64,000 nucleotides of DNA from Hylemonella sp. UBA6679 (GTDB lineage Bacteria > Pseudomonadota > Gammaproteobacteria > Burkholderiales > Burkholderiaceae_C), in NCBI GenBank assembly GCA_002454975.1, contig DKJZ01000109.1, positions 20,347 through 84,346 of the forward strand, read 5' to 3'. The notes under the pieces were generated by a model, which was not told the DNA's origin, ran no database searches, and was given only the letters and a program-made list of their open reading frames with translations. This document shows positions 41,608 to 50,821 of the stretch, piece after piece. Each line of letters opens with the position of its first letter. Positions within the stretch are counted from its first letter, which is position 1. Made by a program: the position numbers and the translations under genes.

Positions 41608-41877
41608 TCAGGTGAACAGGCCCGGAATCCGCTGGAAGATGGCACGTGTGTAATCCACCATGGTGGTGAGCTGCCAGCCCCCAGCAATTGCCAGTGTGAT
41701 GGCCAGTGCAGCAAGTTTAGGAATGAAGCTCAGCGTGGCTTCATTGATAGAGGTGGCCGCTTGAAGCACACCAATGACCAAGCCCACAAAAAGGGCCACG
41801 CCCAGCAAGGGCGCCGAAATCAGCACCGTCATCCACAAGGCCTGTCGGCCTAAATCCACAACAGCAGCGGTGTCCAT
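41608..41877 (-). CDS. fliQ: Flagellar export gate protein FliQ
   Basis: An 89 aa protein with two membrane helices (TVLISAPLLGVALFVGLVIG and LAALAITLAIAGGW). The motif QAATSINEATLSFIPKL is highly diagnostic for FliQ. Start at the ATG at 41877 (AAAGGACACC upstream), not the longer reading that would overlap fliP. Confidence 0.97.
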   Translation of the reverse strand: MDTAAVVDLGRQALWMTVLISAPLLGVALFVGLVIGVLQAATSINEATLSFIPKLAALAITLAIAGGWQLTTMVDYTRAIFQRIPGLFT

Positions 41878-41899
41878 GGTGTCCTTTGTTTGGGTGAAT

Positions 41900-42646
41900 T
41901 CAAACCACAAAGCTCGCGGCGAGAGATCCGAGAATCAGACTCCAACCATCGACCAGCACAAAGAGCATGAGCTTGAAGGGCATAGAGATCATCATGGGCG
42001 AGAGCATCATCATGCCCATTGACATCAACACGCTCGAGACAATCAGATCAATCACCACAAATGGGATGTAGATCAGAAAGCCAATGGTGAATGCGCTCTT
42101 GAGTTCAGAGGTGATGAAAGCCGGTACCAGGGTCGCAAACGGTACTTCAGCCGCGCTGGCGACATCGGGGCGGCGCGCCATTTGCATGAACAGCGCGATG
42201 TCATCTTCCCGGGTTTGTTTGAGCATGAAGCCGCGCAGCGGCTCTTCGGCAGCCGCCAGGGCTTTGTCAAAAGCCATGGTGTTGTTCATGTATGGAGCAA
42301 TTGCCCCAACATAAAGGTCTTGCAAGACCGGCGACATGATGAACAGTGTGAGAAACAAGGCCAGACCCACCAGCACAGTGTTGGGCGGGGTTTGGCCGGT
42401 GCCCAAGGCTTGACGCAAGATGGACAGCACGATGATGATGCGCACGAACGAGGTCATCATGAGCAAAAAAGACGGCAGCAGTGTGAGCGAAGTCATCAGC
42501 GCCAGAACCTGCAAGGTCAGGCTGTACTGCGTACCCTTGGCGCCACCACTCACATTCACCATGGGAATGCCCTGGGCCTGAGCCAAGAAGGGTAAGCCCA
42601 TGAGGGCCATGCTGGCCAACAGGACCAAGCAAGATTTAAGCTTCAT
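41900..42646 (-). CDS. fliP: Flagellar export gate protein FliP
   Basis: A 248 aa membrane protein with a signal peptide (MKLKSCLVLLASMALMGLPFLAQA). Characteristic stretches are MTSFVRIIIVLSILRQALGT, PPNTVLVGLALFLTLFIM, FGF-type end LVDGWSLILGSLAASFV and ITSELKSAFTIGFLIYIPFV. Start at the ATG at 42646, overlapping the end of fliO by 11 bases. Confidence 0.98.
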   Translation of the reverse strand: MKLKSCLVLLASMALMGLPFLAQAQGIPMVNVSGGAKGTQYSLTLQVLALMTSLTLLPSFLLMMTSFVRIIIVLSILRQALGTGQTPPNTVLVGLALFLTLFIMSPVLQDLYVGAIAPYMNNTMAFDKALAAAEEPLRGFMLKQTREDDIALFMQMARRPDVASAAEVPFATLVPAFITSELKSAFTIGFLIYIPFVVIDLIVSSVLMSMGMMMLSPMMISMPFKLMLFVLVDGWSLILGSLAASFVV

Positions 42647-42974
42647 GAGTGGCACCCACGCGATCTTGCAAATCAACAAGGGCCTGGTGATCAGGCGTCA
42701 CCGTTTGACCGTCGGACCACTGCGCCAGTGCTGTGATGTGTGTCGGGCTCACACCTACCAACACCTCATGTCCACCCACCCTCACCAGGGCGAGTTTGTG
42801 GCGGGTATTGAGGCTCAAACTTTCCACCACCTGCAAGCGACGCGCGCCAACTTGGCTCACCATCTTGGCCTGCATGCGTTTGAGGACCCACAACAAAACT
42901 GCCATCACGATGAGGACCAGCGCCATGCTGCCGATCATGCGGAACAAGTCCGCGCCTGAAAAACCTGGAGGCAT
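42636..42974 (-). CDS. fliO: Flagellar biosynthesis protein FliO
   Basis: A 112 aa protein with one membrane segment (GSMALVLIVMAVLLWVL, about residues 15-31) and a C-terminal cytoplasmic domain containing GARRLQVVESLSLNTRHKLALV and VGGHEVLVGVSPTHI. FliO assists assembly of the FliP-FliR pore complex. Position between fliN and fliP is canonical. Confidence 0.95.
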   Translation of the reverse strand: MPPGFSGADLFRMIGSMALVLIVMAVLLWVLKRMQAKMVSQVGARRLQVVESLSLNTRHKLALVRVGGHEVLVGVSPTHITALAQWSDGQTVTPDHQALVDLQDRVGATHEA

Positions 42975-42982
42975 GTTGTTAC

Positions 42983-43288
42983 TCAGAGATTTTTCATGCG
43001 CTCGGAAGCAGGCGCCACGCGGGTCAGGCGGACGCCGTAACGGTCATTGACCAGCACGATTTCACCCTGCGCCACCACGGTGTTGTTGACCAGCAGGTCC
43101 AGCGGTTCGCCGGCAATGCGATCGAGCTCCACCACACTGCCTTGGGTCAGTCGCATGAGGTCGCGGATTTTGATCATGGCGCGTCCCACCTCGATGGACA
43201 AAGTCACCGAAATGTTTTGCAAGACCTCGGGGTTGATCTGGCGCTGGTTGTTGGCCGATTCGGCCTGGTCGATGGATGTGTCAGTCAT
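42983..43288 (-). CDS. fliN: Flagellar motor switch protein FliN
   Basis: A 101 aa C-ring protein. The SpoA domain reads LQNISVTLSIEVGRAMIKIR, LTQGSVVELDRIAGEPLDLL and YGVRLTRV. The start is the ATG at 43288 (MTDTSIDQ), 13 bases after the fliM stop; an in-frame extension to 43354 overlaps fliM and is unlikely. Confidence 0.97.
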   Translation of the reverse strand: MTDTSIDQAESANNQRQINPEVLQNISVTLSIEVGRAMIKIRDLMRLTQGSVVELDRIAGEPLDLLVNNTVVAQGEIVLVNDRYGVRLTRVAPASERMKNL

Positions 43289-43301
43289 GATGTTGTGTGG
43301 G

Positions 43302-44291
43302 TTATTGCAAGTCAGGAATACAAGCGCGTTCAATTTGTACAGCGGTCTGGGCACCTAAGCTGCCCACTTGCACATCAAACGCAGGCAAGCCATTGACCAT
43401 GAGGCGCGCCAGTTCGGGTTTTTTGAAGAACAGGACATCACCTTCCTGCATGGCTTCAATCTGGCCAATCGAGCTGTCGATCGCACCCAGGATCACACGC
43501 AGCTCCAGGCTAGCGCTGTCAACAGCAACGGAAAGCTCCTCGGACCATTGCTTGTCGGACTCTTCGTTGCCATCGCCCGTCTGTACGCGACTTCGCAACA
43601 GCTCACGGATAGGTTTGAGCGATGCGTAAGGGTGGACCAGGTCAATGAAGCCCCGGGCATCCATATTGCCCTCTGCATCAAAGCGGCTCAGGATGACCAG
43701 GTCGTTCTCATCAGCGATTTGGGCGAACTGCGGGTTGATTTCCGAGCTCACGAGCTCGAAGTCCACAGGCATCACAGGCGACCACGCGTCTTTGAGACAA
43801 CGGAAGAACACATCCAAAATCATGTTGATGATGCGTGTCTCTGTGGGTGTGAAAAGACGCCCAGGTGGCAACTGTCCAACGCCTTTGCCAAAGCCACCAA
43901 AAAAGCTGTCGAGCGAGCTGAACACCACCGTGGGGTCGAGCACGACGATGGAGTAGCCCCGCAGTGGGTTCATGCGCACCACATTGACTGACATGGGCGC
44001 TTGCAGACCCTTGAGGTAGTCGCCAAACCGTACGATTTGCACCTGGAGCGGATTGACTTTAGGGCTGCTGCGCAGCATTTCCACCAAACCCAGACGAAAC
44101 ATCCGGATGAAGCGCTCGTTGATCATGTCTAGCGCTGTGACATTGACGCCTAAGCTGCTGTCTTCGCTGGCCAGGTCATGTTTCTTGACCCGCACCGCGG
44201 TGTTGAACCCAGTGTCAACCGGGATGGGGCCGTCCTGCACGCCTTCGGCCAAAGCCGTGAGCTCGTCAGGGGTGAGTAGGTTGTTGGCCAT
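43302..44291 (-). CDS. fliM: Flagellar motor switch protein FliM
   Basis: C-ring protein that binds CheY-P. The N-terminal CheY-binding segment LLTPDELTALAEG (residues 5-17) is present in slightly divergent form (LSQxEIDALL is common). The middle CheC-like domain includes DFFGGFGKG-type SSLDSFFGGFGKG and RIINMILDVFFRCLKDAWSP. The C-terminal SpoA domain closes the protein. 329 aa. Confidence 0.97.
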   Translation of the reverse strand: MANNLLTPDELTALAEGVQDGPIPVDTGFNTAVRVKKHDLASEDSSLGVNVTALDMINERFIRMFRLGLVEMLRSSPKVNPLQVQIVRFGDYLKGLQAPMSVNVVRMNPLRGYSIVVLDPTVVFSSLDSFFGGFGKGVGQLPPGRLFTPTETRIINMILDVFFRCLKDAWSPVMPVDFELVSSEINPQFAQIADENDLVILSRFDAEGNMDARGFIDLVHPYASLKPIRELLRSRVQTGDGNEESDKQWSEELSVAVDSASLELRVILGAIDSSIGQIEAMQEGDVLFFKKPELARLMVNGLPAFDVQVGSLGAQTAVQIERACIPDLQ

Positions 44292-44317
44292 GGACGCTGA
44301 GGAATGGAACGTACGGC

Positions 44318-44929
44318 TTACTGGATCACGAAGTTGGTGTAAAGCACCTCTTCAATGCCTCCAAAGTCTTCGTACTTTTCAAGCAAGGTGTTCATGGCGT
44401 CGCGAATCTTGCGGGACAGCTCAACGCGGAACTCTGGCTTGTTCACTTCAGACTCTGGCACTTGCCGCAGGATGTCCAAGATGGCCGAGCGCAAGGCAAA
44501 GTCGTGTTTTTTAACGTTGGCAAACACACGCTCGTCGTAGTGCGTCATGACCGCCAGCGAGATGGACATGACTTTCTTGGAGTTCATGATGTTGACCAAA
44601 AAGTCCTTCTCGATTTGCATGTAGTTGTACTCAAAGCGCGTGCTCTCAGGACTCTTCTTGGCCAGCTTGGCAGGCTTGGCGCTCTTGCCATCTTTACCGT
44701 CTTTCTTGCCTTGACCCGCATGTCCGTCAGCCGCTTCAGCGGCATCAGGATCGACCGGCGGCTTGGGATTGAAATAGCCCGAGAAAAACAAAGTGCCAAA
44801 GACCGTGCCGACCAGCATCACGATCACGCCCACCACACCAAGAATGATCTTGACGATGGGTTTTTTTGGCTTGGCCTCAACTTCACCACCTTCTTCGGCG
44901 GCGGGTGCTGCTGCAGGAGCTTTTGCCAT
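44318..44929 (-). CDS. fliL: Flagellar basal body-associated protein FliL
   Basis: A 203 aa single-pass protein that works with the stator ring. The N-terminal Ala/Glu/Lys-rich tail is followed by a membrane segment (IVKIILGVVGVIVMLVGTVF) and a periplasmic domain with FLVNIMNSKKVMSISLAVMT and RDAMNTLLEKYEDFGGIEEV...FVIQ. Start at the ATG at 44929 with AGAGG seven bases upstream. Confidence 0.96.
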   Translation of the reverse strand: MAKAPAAAPAAEEGGEVEAKPKKPIVKIILGVVGVIVMLVGTVFGTLFFSGYFNPKPPVDPDAAEAADGHAGQGKKDGKDGKSAKPAKLAKKSPESTRFEYNYMQIEKDFLVNIMNSKKVMSISLAVMTHYDERVFANVKKHDFALRSAILDILRQVPESEVNKPEFRVELSRKIRDAMNTLLEKYEDFGGIEEVLYTNFVIQ

Positions 44930-44968
44930 ATTTACCTCTTTCAATGCGTTGCGTTGGTGGACGGTGCT

Positions 44969-46423
44969 TTAAACCAGCTCGTCCCATCCACCCATGGATT
45001 TTGCTCTTGGTGTCTGAACTTTCACTTCAGCGTGGTGATTCAACACAGAACCAGTGCTGGGGACGTCCTGGGGCATTTGCCGGGGTGTCGGATTTCCGCC
45101 AGTTTGTTGCTGACCATCGCTGTTCACCCAGACATTAGCAACTGCCATGCCTGCTTGTGCCAGGCTGTCACGTAATTTGGGTGCACTTTGGGCAATCAGT
45201 TCGCGGGTCAAGGGGTTCTCGCTCTTGAACAGGGCGTCCAAGCCACTGGCGTTCATGTCGAGTTCGACCGAGATTTTGCCCAGATGACCTGGTTTAAGAC
45301 GTAACTCCAGCTTCCACTGACCTTGAGCCATTTGGTCTTGGAGCCGCTCGCTGAGGGCTTTGCCCAGTTTGTCGGCCAGTTGGCTGATCTGGTCAGCGCG
45401 CTCGCCAGTGCTCGGTCCTGTGGTTGTCTGACCCATTTCCCCCAAGGTCAGCGCTGGCCGGTTGCTCGCAGCACTGCTTTGTTGTGCGCTGTTGTCATTG
45501 TTGAATGTGGCTGACACTGTGCCCACGCCGTTGCCGGTGTCGGTGAGCGCGCCGATCGATGTGTCGCCCAGATCAATGTCCATGGCGGTTACGCCTGATG
45601 CCTGGCTATCGAGCAGGTCGTTGGCAAAAGAGGCCCAAGAAAAAGACACGTCGCTGCCTGTGACCTTGGCAAGGCTGCGCGTCATGCTTTCCCAGGCTGG
45701 TATGAGTCGCATGCGGATGGCATCGAGCGGACCCGGTTCGGGCGGCAGCGCCAGGCCCTGGGTAGGTGCTAGCTCGGCTGCAGGTGTGTTGATCACCTGG
45801 CCTAAGCGAGCCAAAGTGGCCGAGGCGCCCGAGTTGACCAAGAGTTGTTCGAGCGTCTCAGCGTTGGTGGCAGGGTGACTTGAGGGCAACACGCTCTGGC
45901 TCGAGCTGATCGGGGCCAGGCTGGGTGTACCAGGCTGGGTGGCATTGATAAACCAGCTCGGAGGTGGGCTGCCAGCAAGCTGACGGTCTACAGGGCTGTT
46001 GGTGAGCCAAGCCATGGGGTCTGGGGTGGTGGTGACGGTCAGAGGGGGCTGCGTCACCCCCAAGCCAAGAGCTGGTAGCTGCTCCAGATCGCCAAACAAA
46101 GCCTGGACCGCTCGGTCATCCAGGCCCTGGGCTTTGGCAAAGGCGGCCAAGCTGTTGGCATCTGGTTGCGGTGCGTCGGCGGTGATGACGGAAAACTGTG
46201 TACCCAAGGCCATGGTTTGCAAGCCGCCATGGCTTGCCGCCAAGTCCGCAGCGGCAAGATCTTGCCGCTCGCTGTCGGGCAGCAGCCCCCGCATCAGGTT
46301 GGCAAATTCTTTGCCCAACATCGACTGCCCAGTAGCGGGTGCTGCCCGGCCGATGGGTGTTTTTTCCCCTATTTGCAGGGCATTGGGGACCGAGGCGTTT
46401 ACAAAGTTCAGGTTCGCGTCCAT
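44969..46423 (-). CDS. fliK: Flagellar hook-length control protein FliK
   Basis: Molecular ruler, exported during hook growth. The C-terminal Flg_hook domain contains QGQWKLELRLKPGHLGKISVELDMNASGLD and LRDSLAQAGMAVANVWV. The rest is Ala/Gln/Ser-rich ruler sequence. First gene of the fliK-L-M-N-O-P-Q-R-flhB operon. I place the start at the ATG at 46423 (MDANLNF), preceded by TGGAATGAGC. Other in-frame starts exist at 46429, 46438, 46462 (ATG) and 46480 (TTG). About 484 aa from the chosen start. Confidence 0.93.
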   Translation of the reverse strand: MDANLNFVNASVPNALQIGEKTPIGRAAPATGQSMLGKEFANLMRGLLPDSERQDLAAADLAASHGGLQTMALGTQFSVITADAPQPDANSLAAFAKAQGLDDRAVQALFGDLEQLPALGLGVTQPPLTVTTTPDPMAWLTNSPVDRQLAGSPPPSWFINATQPGTPSLAPISSSQSVLPSSHPATNAETLEQLLVNSGASATLARLGQVINTPAAELAPTQGLALPPEPGPLDAIRMRLIPAWESMTRSLAKVTGSDVSFSWASFANDLLDSQASGVTAMDIDLGDTSIGALTDTGNGVGTVSATFNNDNSAQQSSAASNRPALTLGEMGQTTTGPSTGERADQISQLADKLGKALSERLQDQMAQGQWKLELRLKPGHLGKISVELDMNASGLDALFKSENPLTRELIAQSAPKLRDSLAQAGMAVANVWVNSDGQQQTGGNPTPRQMPQDVPSTGSVLNHHAEVKVQTPRAKSMGGWDELV

Positions 46424-46485
46424 GCTCATTCCAGTCATTTGGCTTGGTTCGTACCGGCGCATGTCTGGCCGGCTCACCAAGAGTT

Positions 46486-46501
46486 AGCAAAAATCGTGAC
46501 C
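46486..46501 (-). promoter_or_regulatory. Possible sigma-54 promoter of the fliK operon
   Basis: Minus strand GGTCACGATTTTTGCT matches CACG and TTGCT but has GGT for TGG at -24. Predicted start near 46475. A weak match; listed because no better site is in the fliK-flhA gap. Confidence 0.35.
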
Positions 46502-46547
46502 GGACAAGGCTTGCCACTTTGACTGGGCTGGACTGTCGTAATTTTGG

Positions 46548-46563
46548 TGGCATGGACCTTGCT
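46548..46563 (+). promoter_or_regulatory. Sigma-54 promoter of flhA
   Basis: TGGCATGGACCTTGCT has TGGCA and TTGCT with the correct 12-base spacing. The predicted start at about 46574 lies two bases before the flhA ATG (46576). Confidence 0.78.
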
Positions 46564-46575
46564 CACTAACCCGCC

Positions 46576-48672
46576 ATGAGCACGCTGACCCTGTCAACGG
46601 TTCGACAGAACCTTAACAAATTTGATTACACCGGCCTGGGTCTTCCTGCGCTGGTGTTGCTGATCATGGCCATGCTGGTTGTGCCCCTGCCTGCGCTGCT
46701 GCTGGATGTGATGTTCACATTCAACATCGCTTGCAGTTTGGTGATCATCATGATCGCCATCGGTACCCGAAAGCCACTGGAGTTTTCGTCGTTTCCTTCG
46801 GTGCTGTTGTTGGCCACCATGCTTCGACTGGGTCTGAATGTGGCGTCGACGCGGGTGATTTTGGTCAACGGGCATGAAGGACACGAGGCGGCTGGCAAGG
46901 TGGTCGCTGCCTTTGGTGAGTTTGTGATCGGTGGCAACTATGTGGTGGGTTTCATCATCTTTGCCATCTTGATGATCATCAATTTCATTGTGGTGACCAA
47001 AGGTGCGGGTCGTGTGTCGGAGGTGAACGCGCGCTTCACCCTGGATGCCATGCCTGGCAAACAGATGTCCATCGACGCAGACTTGAATGCCGGCGTGATT
47101 GACCAAGACACCGCCAAGAAGCGTCGCGAAGAGTTGGCACAAGAATCTGATTTCTTCGGCTCCATGGATGGCGCTTCGAAGTTTGTCAGCGGCGACGCGG
47201 TGGCGGGCTTGCTGATTTTGATCATTAACCTGATTGGCGGCTTGGCCATTGGCGTGGGACAACACAACCTCTCACTGGCCGAGGCAGGTCGTATTTACAC
47301 ACTGCTGACCATCGGTGATGGGTTGGTGGCACAAATTCCCTCCCTGTTCTTGTCATTGGCAACGGCCATCATCGTGACGCGTGTGACCACCTCAGAATCC
47401 ATGACCGAGCAGGCCACCACGCAACTGGCTAACCCCACGGCTTTGTACATGTCGGGTGGGATTTTGGCCGTGTTGGGCGTGGTACCAGGCATGCCACACA
47501 TGGTGTTTTTGACGTTGGCAGCTGTTTCGGCGGCGTTGGCTTGGCGCATCAACCAACGCAATGCCACGCCTGTGGTCACGCCCGAGCAACAGGCGGCGGC
47601 CTCTGCCTTGGAAGAGCCCAAAGAGTTGGACTGGGACGATGTGGACCAGGTCGACCTCATTGGTCTGGAAATCGGTTATGGCTTGATCCCTTTGGTCAAC
47701 CCGGAGACAGGCGGTCAGTTGATGAACCGCGTCAAGGGGGTGCGTAAAAAACTCTCCGCCGAGTTGGGCTTTTTGGTTCAACCGGTGCGTATCCGTGATG
47801 CCCTGAGCATCGACCCTGACAGCTACCACATCGTGCTCAAAGGTGTGGTGCGCGGCAAAGGTCAGGTGCGTGTGGGCAAGGAGCTAGCGATCAATCCTGG
47901 ACAAGTTTATGGCTCCCTCGAAGGCGAAGTCACCAAAGAGCCAGCCTTTGGTCTGGATGCGGTGTGGGTCGAGGCTTCTCAACGCGATTACGCCCGTACG
48001 CTGGGCTACACAGTGGTCGATGCCAGCACGGCCGTGGCAACGCACCTCAACAAGGTGCTGCGCGACAGTGCTGCGGATTTACTCAGCCACGACGAAGTTC
48101 AACAATTGCTCGACAAATTGGCTGCCAAGTCGCCCAAGCTGGTCGAAGATCTGGTGCCAGGCAAGTTGTCCTTGGGCGTTTTGACCCGAACATTACAAAA
48201 TCTCTTGAGCGAGTCGGTTTCGATCCGCGACATGCGCTCGATCGCTGAAGCACTGTCGGAAGCGGCAGGCCGCACCCAGGAGCCAGACCAACTCACGGCC
48301 ATGGTGCGTCCCAAGCTGGGTCGCATGATTGTGCAAAGCTTGGTCGACGAGAGCAACAGCTTGGCTGTCATGACCTTGGATCCTGGCCTTGAGCAGCTGT
48401 TGCACAACGTGTTGCAACAAAGTGGGCCTGGTCAAAACCTCACCATCGAGCCCGGTTTGGCCGAGCGCTTGTTCGCGGCATTGCGCGAAGGCGCACGCCA
48501 GGTGGAGGAGCAAGGACACCCGGCAGTTTTGGTGGTGTCACCAGCCATCCGCCCTTGGCTGTCCAAGGCCGTGCGCTACCGTGTGACCGACTTGACCATC
48601 TTGTCCTACAGCGAAATTCCAGACGACCAAAGCGTCAAGGTTATTCATAACGTCCACGCTGCAGTGCAGTGA
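46576..48672 (+). CDS. flhA: Flagellar export gate protein FlhA
   Basis: Main export-gate protein. About eight membrane segments in residues 15-330 surround the conserved FHIPEP-type loop (FVVTKGAGRVSEVNARFTLD, AMPGKQMSIDADLNAG and QESDFFGSMDGASKFV). The large C-terminal cytoplasmic domain docks chaperones (EELGFLVQP-type ELGFLVQPVRIRD). Length of 698 aa is normal. With the sigma-54 site so close, the ATG at 46576 leaves a leader of only about two bases; no ribosome binding site is visible. Confidence 0.98.
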   Translation: MSTLTLSTVRQNLNKFDYTGLGLPALVLLIMAMLVVPLPALLLDVMFTFNIACSLVIIMIAIGTRKPLEFSSFPSVLLLATMLRLGLNVASTRVILVNGHEGHEAAGKVVAAFGEFVIGGNYVVGFIIFAILMIINFIVVTKGAGRVSEVNARFTLDAMPGKQMSIDADLNAGVIDQDTAKKRREELAQESDFFGSMDGASKFVSGDAVAGLLILIINLIGGLAIGVGQHNLSLAEAGRIYTLLTIGDGLVAQIPSLFLSLATAIIVTRVTTSESMTEQATTQLANPTALYMSGGILAVLGVVPGMPHMVFLTLAAVSAALAWRINQRNATPVVTPEQQAAASALEEPKELDWDDVDQVDLIGLEIGYGLIPLVNPETGGQLMNRVKGVRKKLSAELGFLVQPVRIRDALSIDPDSYHIVLKGVVRGKGQVRVGKELAINPGQVYGSLEGEVTKEPAFGLDAVWVEASQRDYARTLGYTVVDASTAVATHLNKVLRDSAADLLSHDEVQQLLDKLAAKSPKLVEDLVPGKLSLGVLTRTLQNLLSESVSIRDMRSIAEALSEAAGRTQEPDQLTAMVRPKLGRMIVQSLVDESNSLAVMTLDPGLEQLLHNVLQQSGPGQNLTIEPGLAERLFAALREGARQVEEQGHPAVLVVSPAIRPWLSKAVRYRVTDLTILSYSEIPDDQSVKVIHNVHAAVQ

Positions 48673-48711
48673 GTCTGACCCAATCCAAGAATCTGACCGA
48701 GCCTAACCACC

Positions 48712-50013
48712 ATGGAACTTCAACGTATCCTCGCCCGTGACACCCGTAGCGCCACCGAGCAGGCCTTGTCGCGGTTTGGCCCGAATGTTTTGGTGATTTC
48801 CAACCACCGGGTGGCTGGTCAAACCGAGTTGGTTGTGGCTGTGGACGTGCAAGCCTCCAGCCAGCACGACGATGCTGTTTGGGCCGCGCCCGACCCGGCT
48901 CCTGCACAAACCCCACCAGAATCCGCTGCTGCCACCAGTTTTGAGGCCAAGTTGCATGCTGTCATGGCTCACACGTCCTCAGCTGTCGAGACACCGGCAG
49001 ACGCACAAATTGCTTCAAAAAGCGTAGCAAAGAACGTTACAGATACTGGGCTTGACCGGGATTGGATCCGCAGCCGTGAAATTGTTGCTACGGTGCGCGA
49101 AGAAATTGCCGCCTTGCGCCAGGAGTTTCGCTTGAGCCAACAGACGGTGATGTGGCAAGCCCAGCACAACTGGCCTCAAGCTCTGGCGCCTTTGGTTCAG
49201 GGCCTGAGCGAGGCCGCCGTGCCCGCCAGCTTACGGGCCTTGCTGCTGGATGGCTTGCGCACAGAAACCCACTTGGCCTCAGCCATGGAGAACATCACGC
49301 GCCAGCTTATTTGCAACATGTCTGAGCATCGTGCCCAAGCGCCATTGCGAGGCGTGCATGCGCTTGCTGGTCCATCCGGGGGGGGCAAATCCCTCATGGT
49401 GGCGCGACTCACCCGTGAATTCTTAAAGCAGGGCACACCCGAGCTAGTCGCCGTGATCGCCTTCAATGACGCCCGCGCCGGTGCTTGGCCACAGACGCAG
49501 ATGTTGTGTGCCCAGGTGGGGGTTGATGCTTATCGTGCCAAAACGCCAGAGGTCCTGCGCTTGTTGTTGGACGAACTCAGCGACCGCTCCTTGGTCTTGA
49601 TCGACACCCCCGGCGTTGAGTTGCATGACAACCTGGCTCAAATCATGTCGATCTGTCCTGCTGCTCAAAGCCATGCTGTGGTCCCCACCGATGCCTCCAG
49701 TGTGACTTTGCAGCGGGTGCTCAACCACGGCCAAACCGCTTGGTCGAGCCTGATGTTGACCAAGCTCGACGAATCCAGTGCACCTTGGCCGCTGCTGCAA
49801 CACCTGATGAACAACCCAGGCTGCCCCAGCCTCTCGGTAGGTTCTGGCTCCAACGCACTGCGTGACGGCGTGCTCGAAATCACCCCCGCTATGCTGGCAG
49901 ACCTTGCTGTTGCACAATGGATGCCTGAAGCCAATGTTGTCGCTGCTCCCGCTGACCGCTTGGCTGCAAAAGTTTCCAACCGACTCATGGAGCTGCAGGC
50001 TGTTCATGGATAA
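48712..50013 (+). CDS. flhF: Flagellar placement GTPase FlhF
   Basis: SRP-type GTPase that directs flagella to the pole. The C-terminal NG domain has P-loop GPSGGGKS (about residue 220), LVLIDTPG (G3 DTPG) and LTKLDESS (TKLD). The N-terminal start (MELQRILARDTRSATEQALS) matches FlhF. An Ala/Thr/Pro-rich region follows. The eight-base overlap with fleN (ATGGATAA) implies coupling. FlhF and FleN as a pair suggest polar flagellation. Confidence 0.95.
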   Translation: MELQRILARDTRSATEQALSRFGPNVLVISNHRVAGQTELVVAVDVQASSQHDDAVWAAPDPAPAQTPPESAAATSFEAKLHAVMAHTSSAVETPADAQIASKSVAKNVTDTGLDRDWIRSREIVATVREEIAALRQEFRLSQQTVMWQAQHNWPQALAPLVQGLSEAAVPASLRALLLDGLRTETHLASAMENITRQLICNMSEHRAQAPLRGVHALAGPSGGGKSLMVARLTREFLKQGTPELVAVIAFNDARAGAWPQTQMLCAQVGVDAYRAKTPEVLRLLLDELSDRSLVLIDTPGVELHDNLAQIMSICPAAQSHAVVPTDASSVTLQRVLNHGQTAWSSLMLTKLDESSAPWPLLQHLMNNPGCPSLSVGSGSNALRDGVLEITPAMLADLAVAQWMPEANVVAAPADRLAAKVSNRLMELQAVHG

Positions 50014-50821
50014 AAAATACTGTCAGGTCATAGGTATTGCCAGCGGCAAAGGCGGCGTGGGCAAAACCACAGTGTCTGTCAACCTGGCCGTGGCCTTGCA
50101 AGATGCTGGACACCAAGTGATGTTGTTTGATGCTGACTTGTCGCTTGCCAACGCGCAGATCGCGCTGGGCTGCCGATCGCCTTACAACATGAGCCACTTC
50201 ATGAGCGGTGAAAAATCCCTCGAGGACATCGTGGTCACGACCCGCCAAGGGGTCAAGCTCGTGCCGGGTGCCTCAGGGTTACAAGACATGGCGGCTTTGA
50301 GCGAATTGCAAGCCGCACGCATTGTGCAGGCATTCAGTTCCCTCGAAGCCGACCTTGATTTCCTCATTGTGGATATGGCCGCTGGGATTGCCCCAGTGGT
50401 GATGGCCTTCATGGCGGCTTGCAGCCGCCGTTTTGTGGTGGTGCGTGATGATCCATCGTCGATTGCCGACGCCTACGGCACCATCAAGGTTCTGATTCAA
50501 GACCACCATCTCGATGAAATCTACCTGGTGCCCAATGCGGTGAATTCTGAGCGAGAAGGGTTCGAGCTCTACCAACGCATCAACCAGGTTTGTGCACGTT
50601 TCCTCAACCAACCCGTCAAGTACCTGGGGTCGATTGAAAACGATGAGCTGATTTTGCAGGCACTCAAAAAATACAAATCTGTCATGGAGTTCGCCCCTGG
50701 AAGCGCGGGTGCCCGTGACTTTCGTCGTTTGGCCGCCACCACAGAGCACCTGCCGCCGCTGGCGCAAGCTGCGGGTGGGTTGCAATTTTTCGTGGAGAGG
50801 CTGGTGCAAGCGCCAGCCTGA
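50006..50821 (+). CDS. fleN: Flagellar number regulator FleN (MinD/ParA-type ATPase)
   Basis: A 271 aa MinD-family ATPase with a deviant Walker A (GKGGVGKT, residues 14-21) and the downstream VMLFDADLSLANAQIALG and FLIVDMAAGIAPVVMAFM. It is also called FlhG/YlxH; it limits flagellar number by restraining FleQ and FlhF. I take the ATG at 50006 since the open frame from 49862 runs through the end of flhF. Start of fliA overlaps its stop by one base (TGATG). Confidence 0.95.
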   Translation: MDKKYCQVIGIASGKGGVGKTTVSVNLAVALQDAGHQVMLFDADLSLANAQIALGCRSPYNMSHFMSGEKSLEDIVVTTRQGVKLVPGASGLQDMAALSELQAARIVQAFSSLEADLDFLIVDMAAGIAPVVMAFMAACSRRFVVVRDDPSSIADAYGTIKVLIQDHHLDEIYLVPNAVNSEREGFELYQRINQVCARFLNQPVKYLGSIENDELILQALKKYKSVMEFAPGSAGARDFRRLAATTEHLPPLAQAAGGLQFFVERLVQAPA

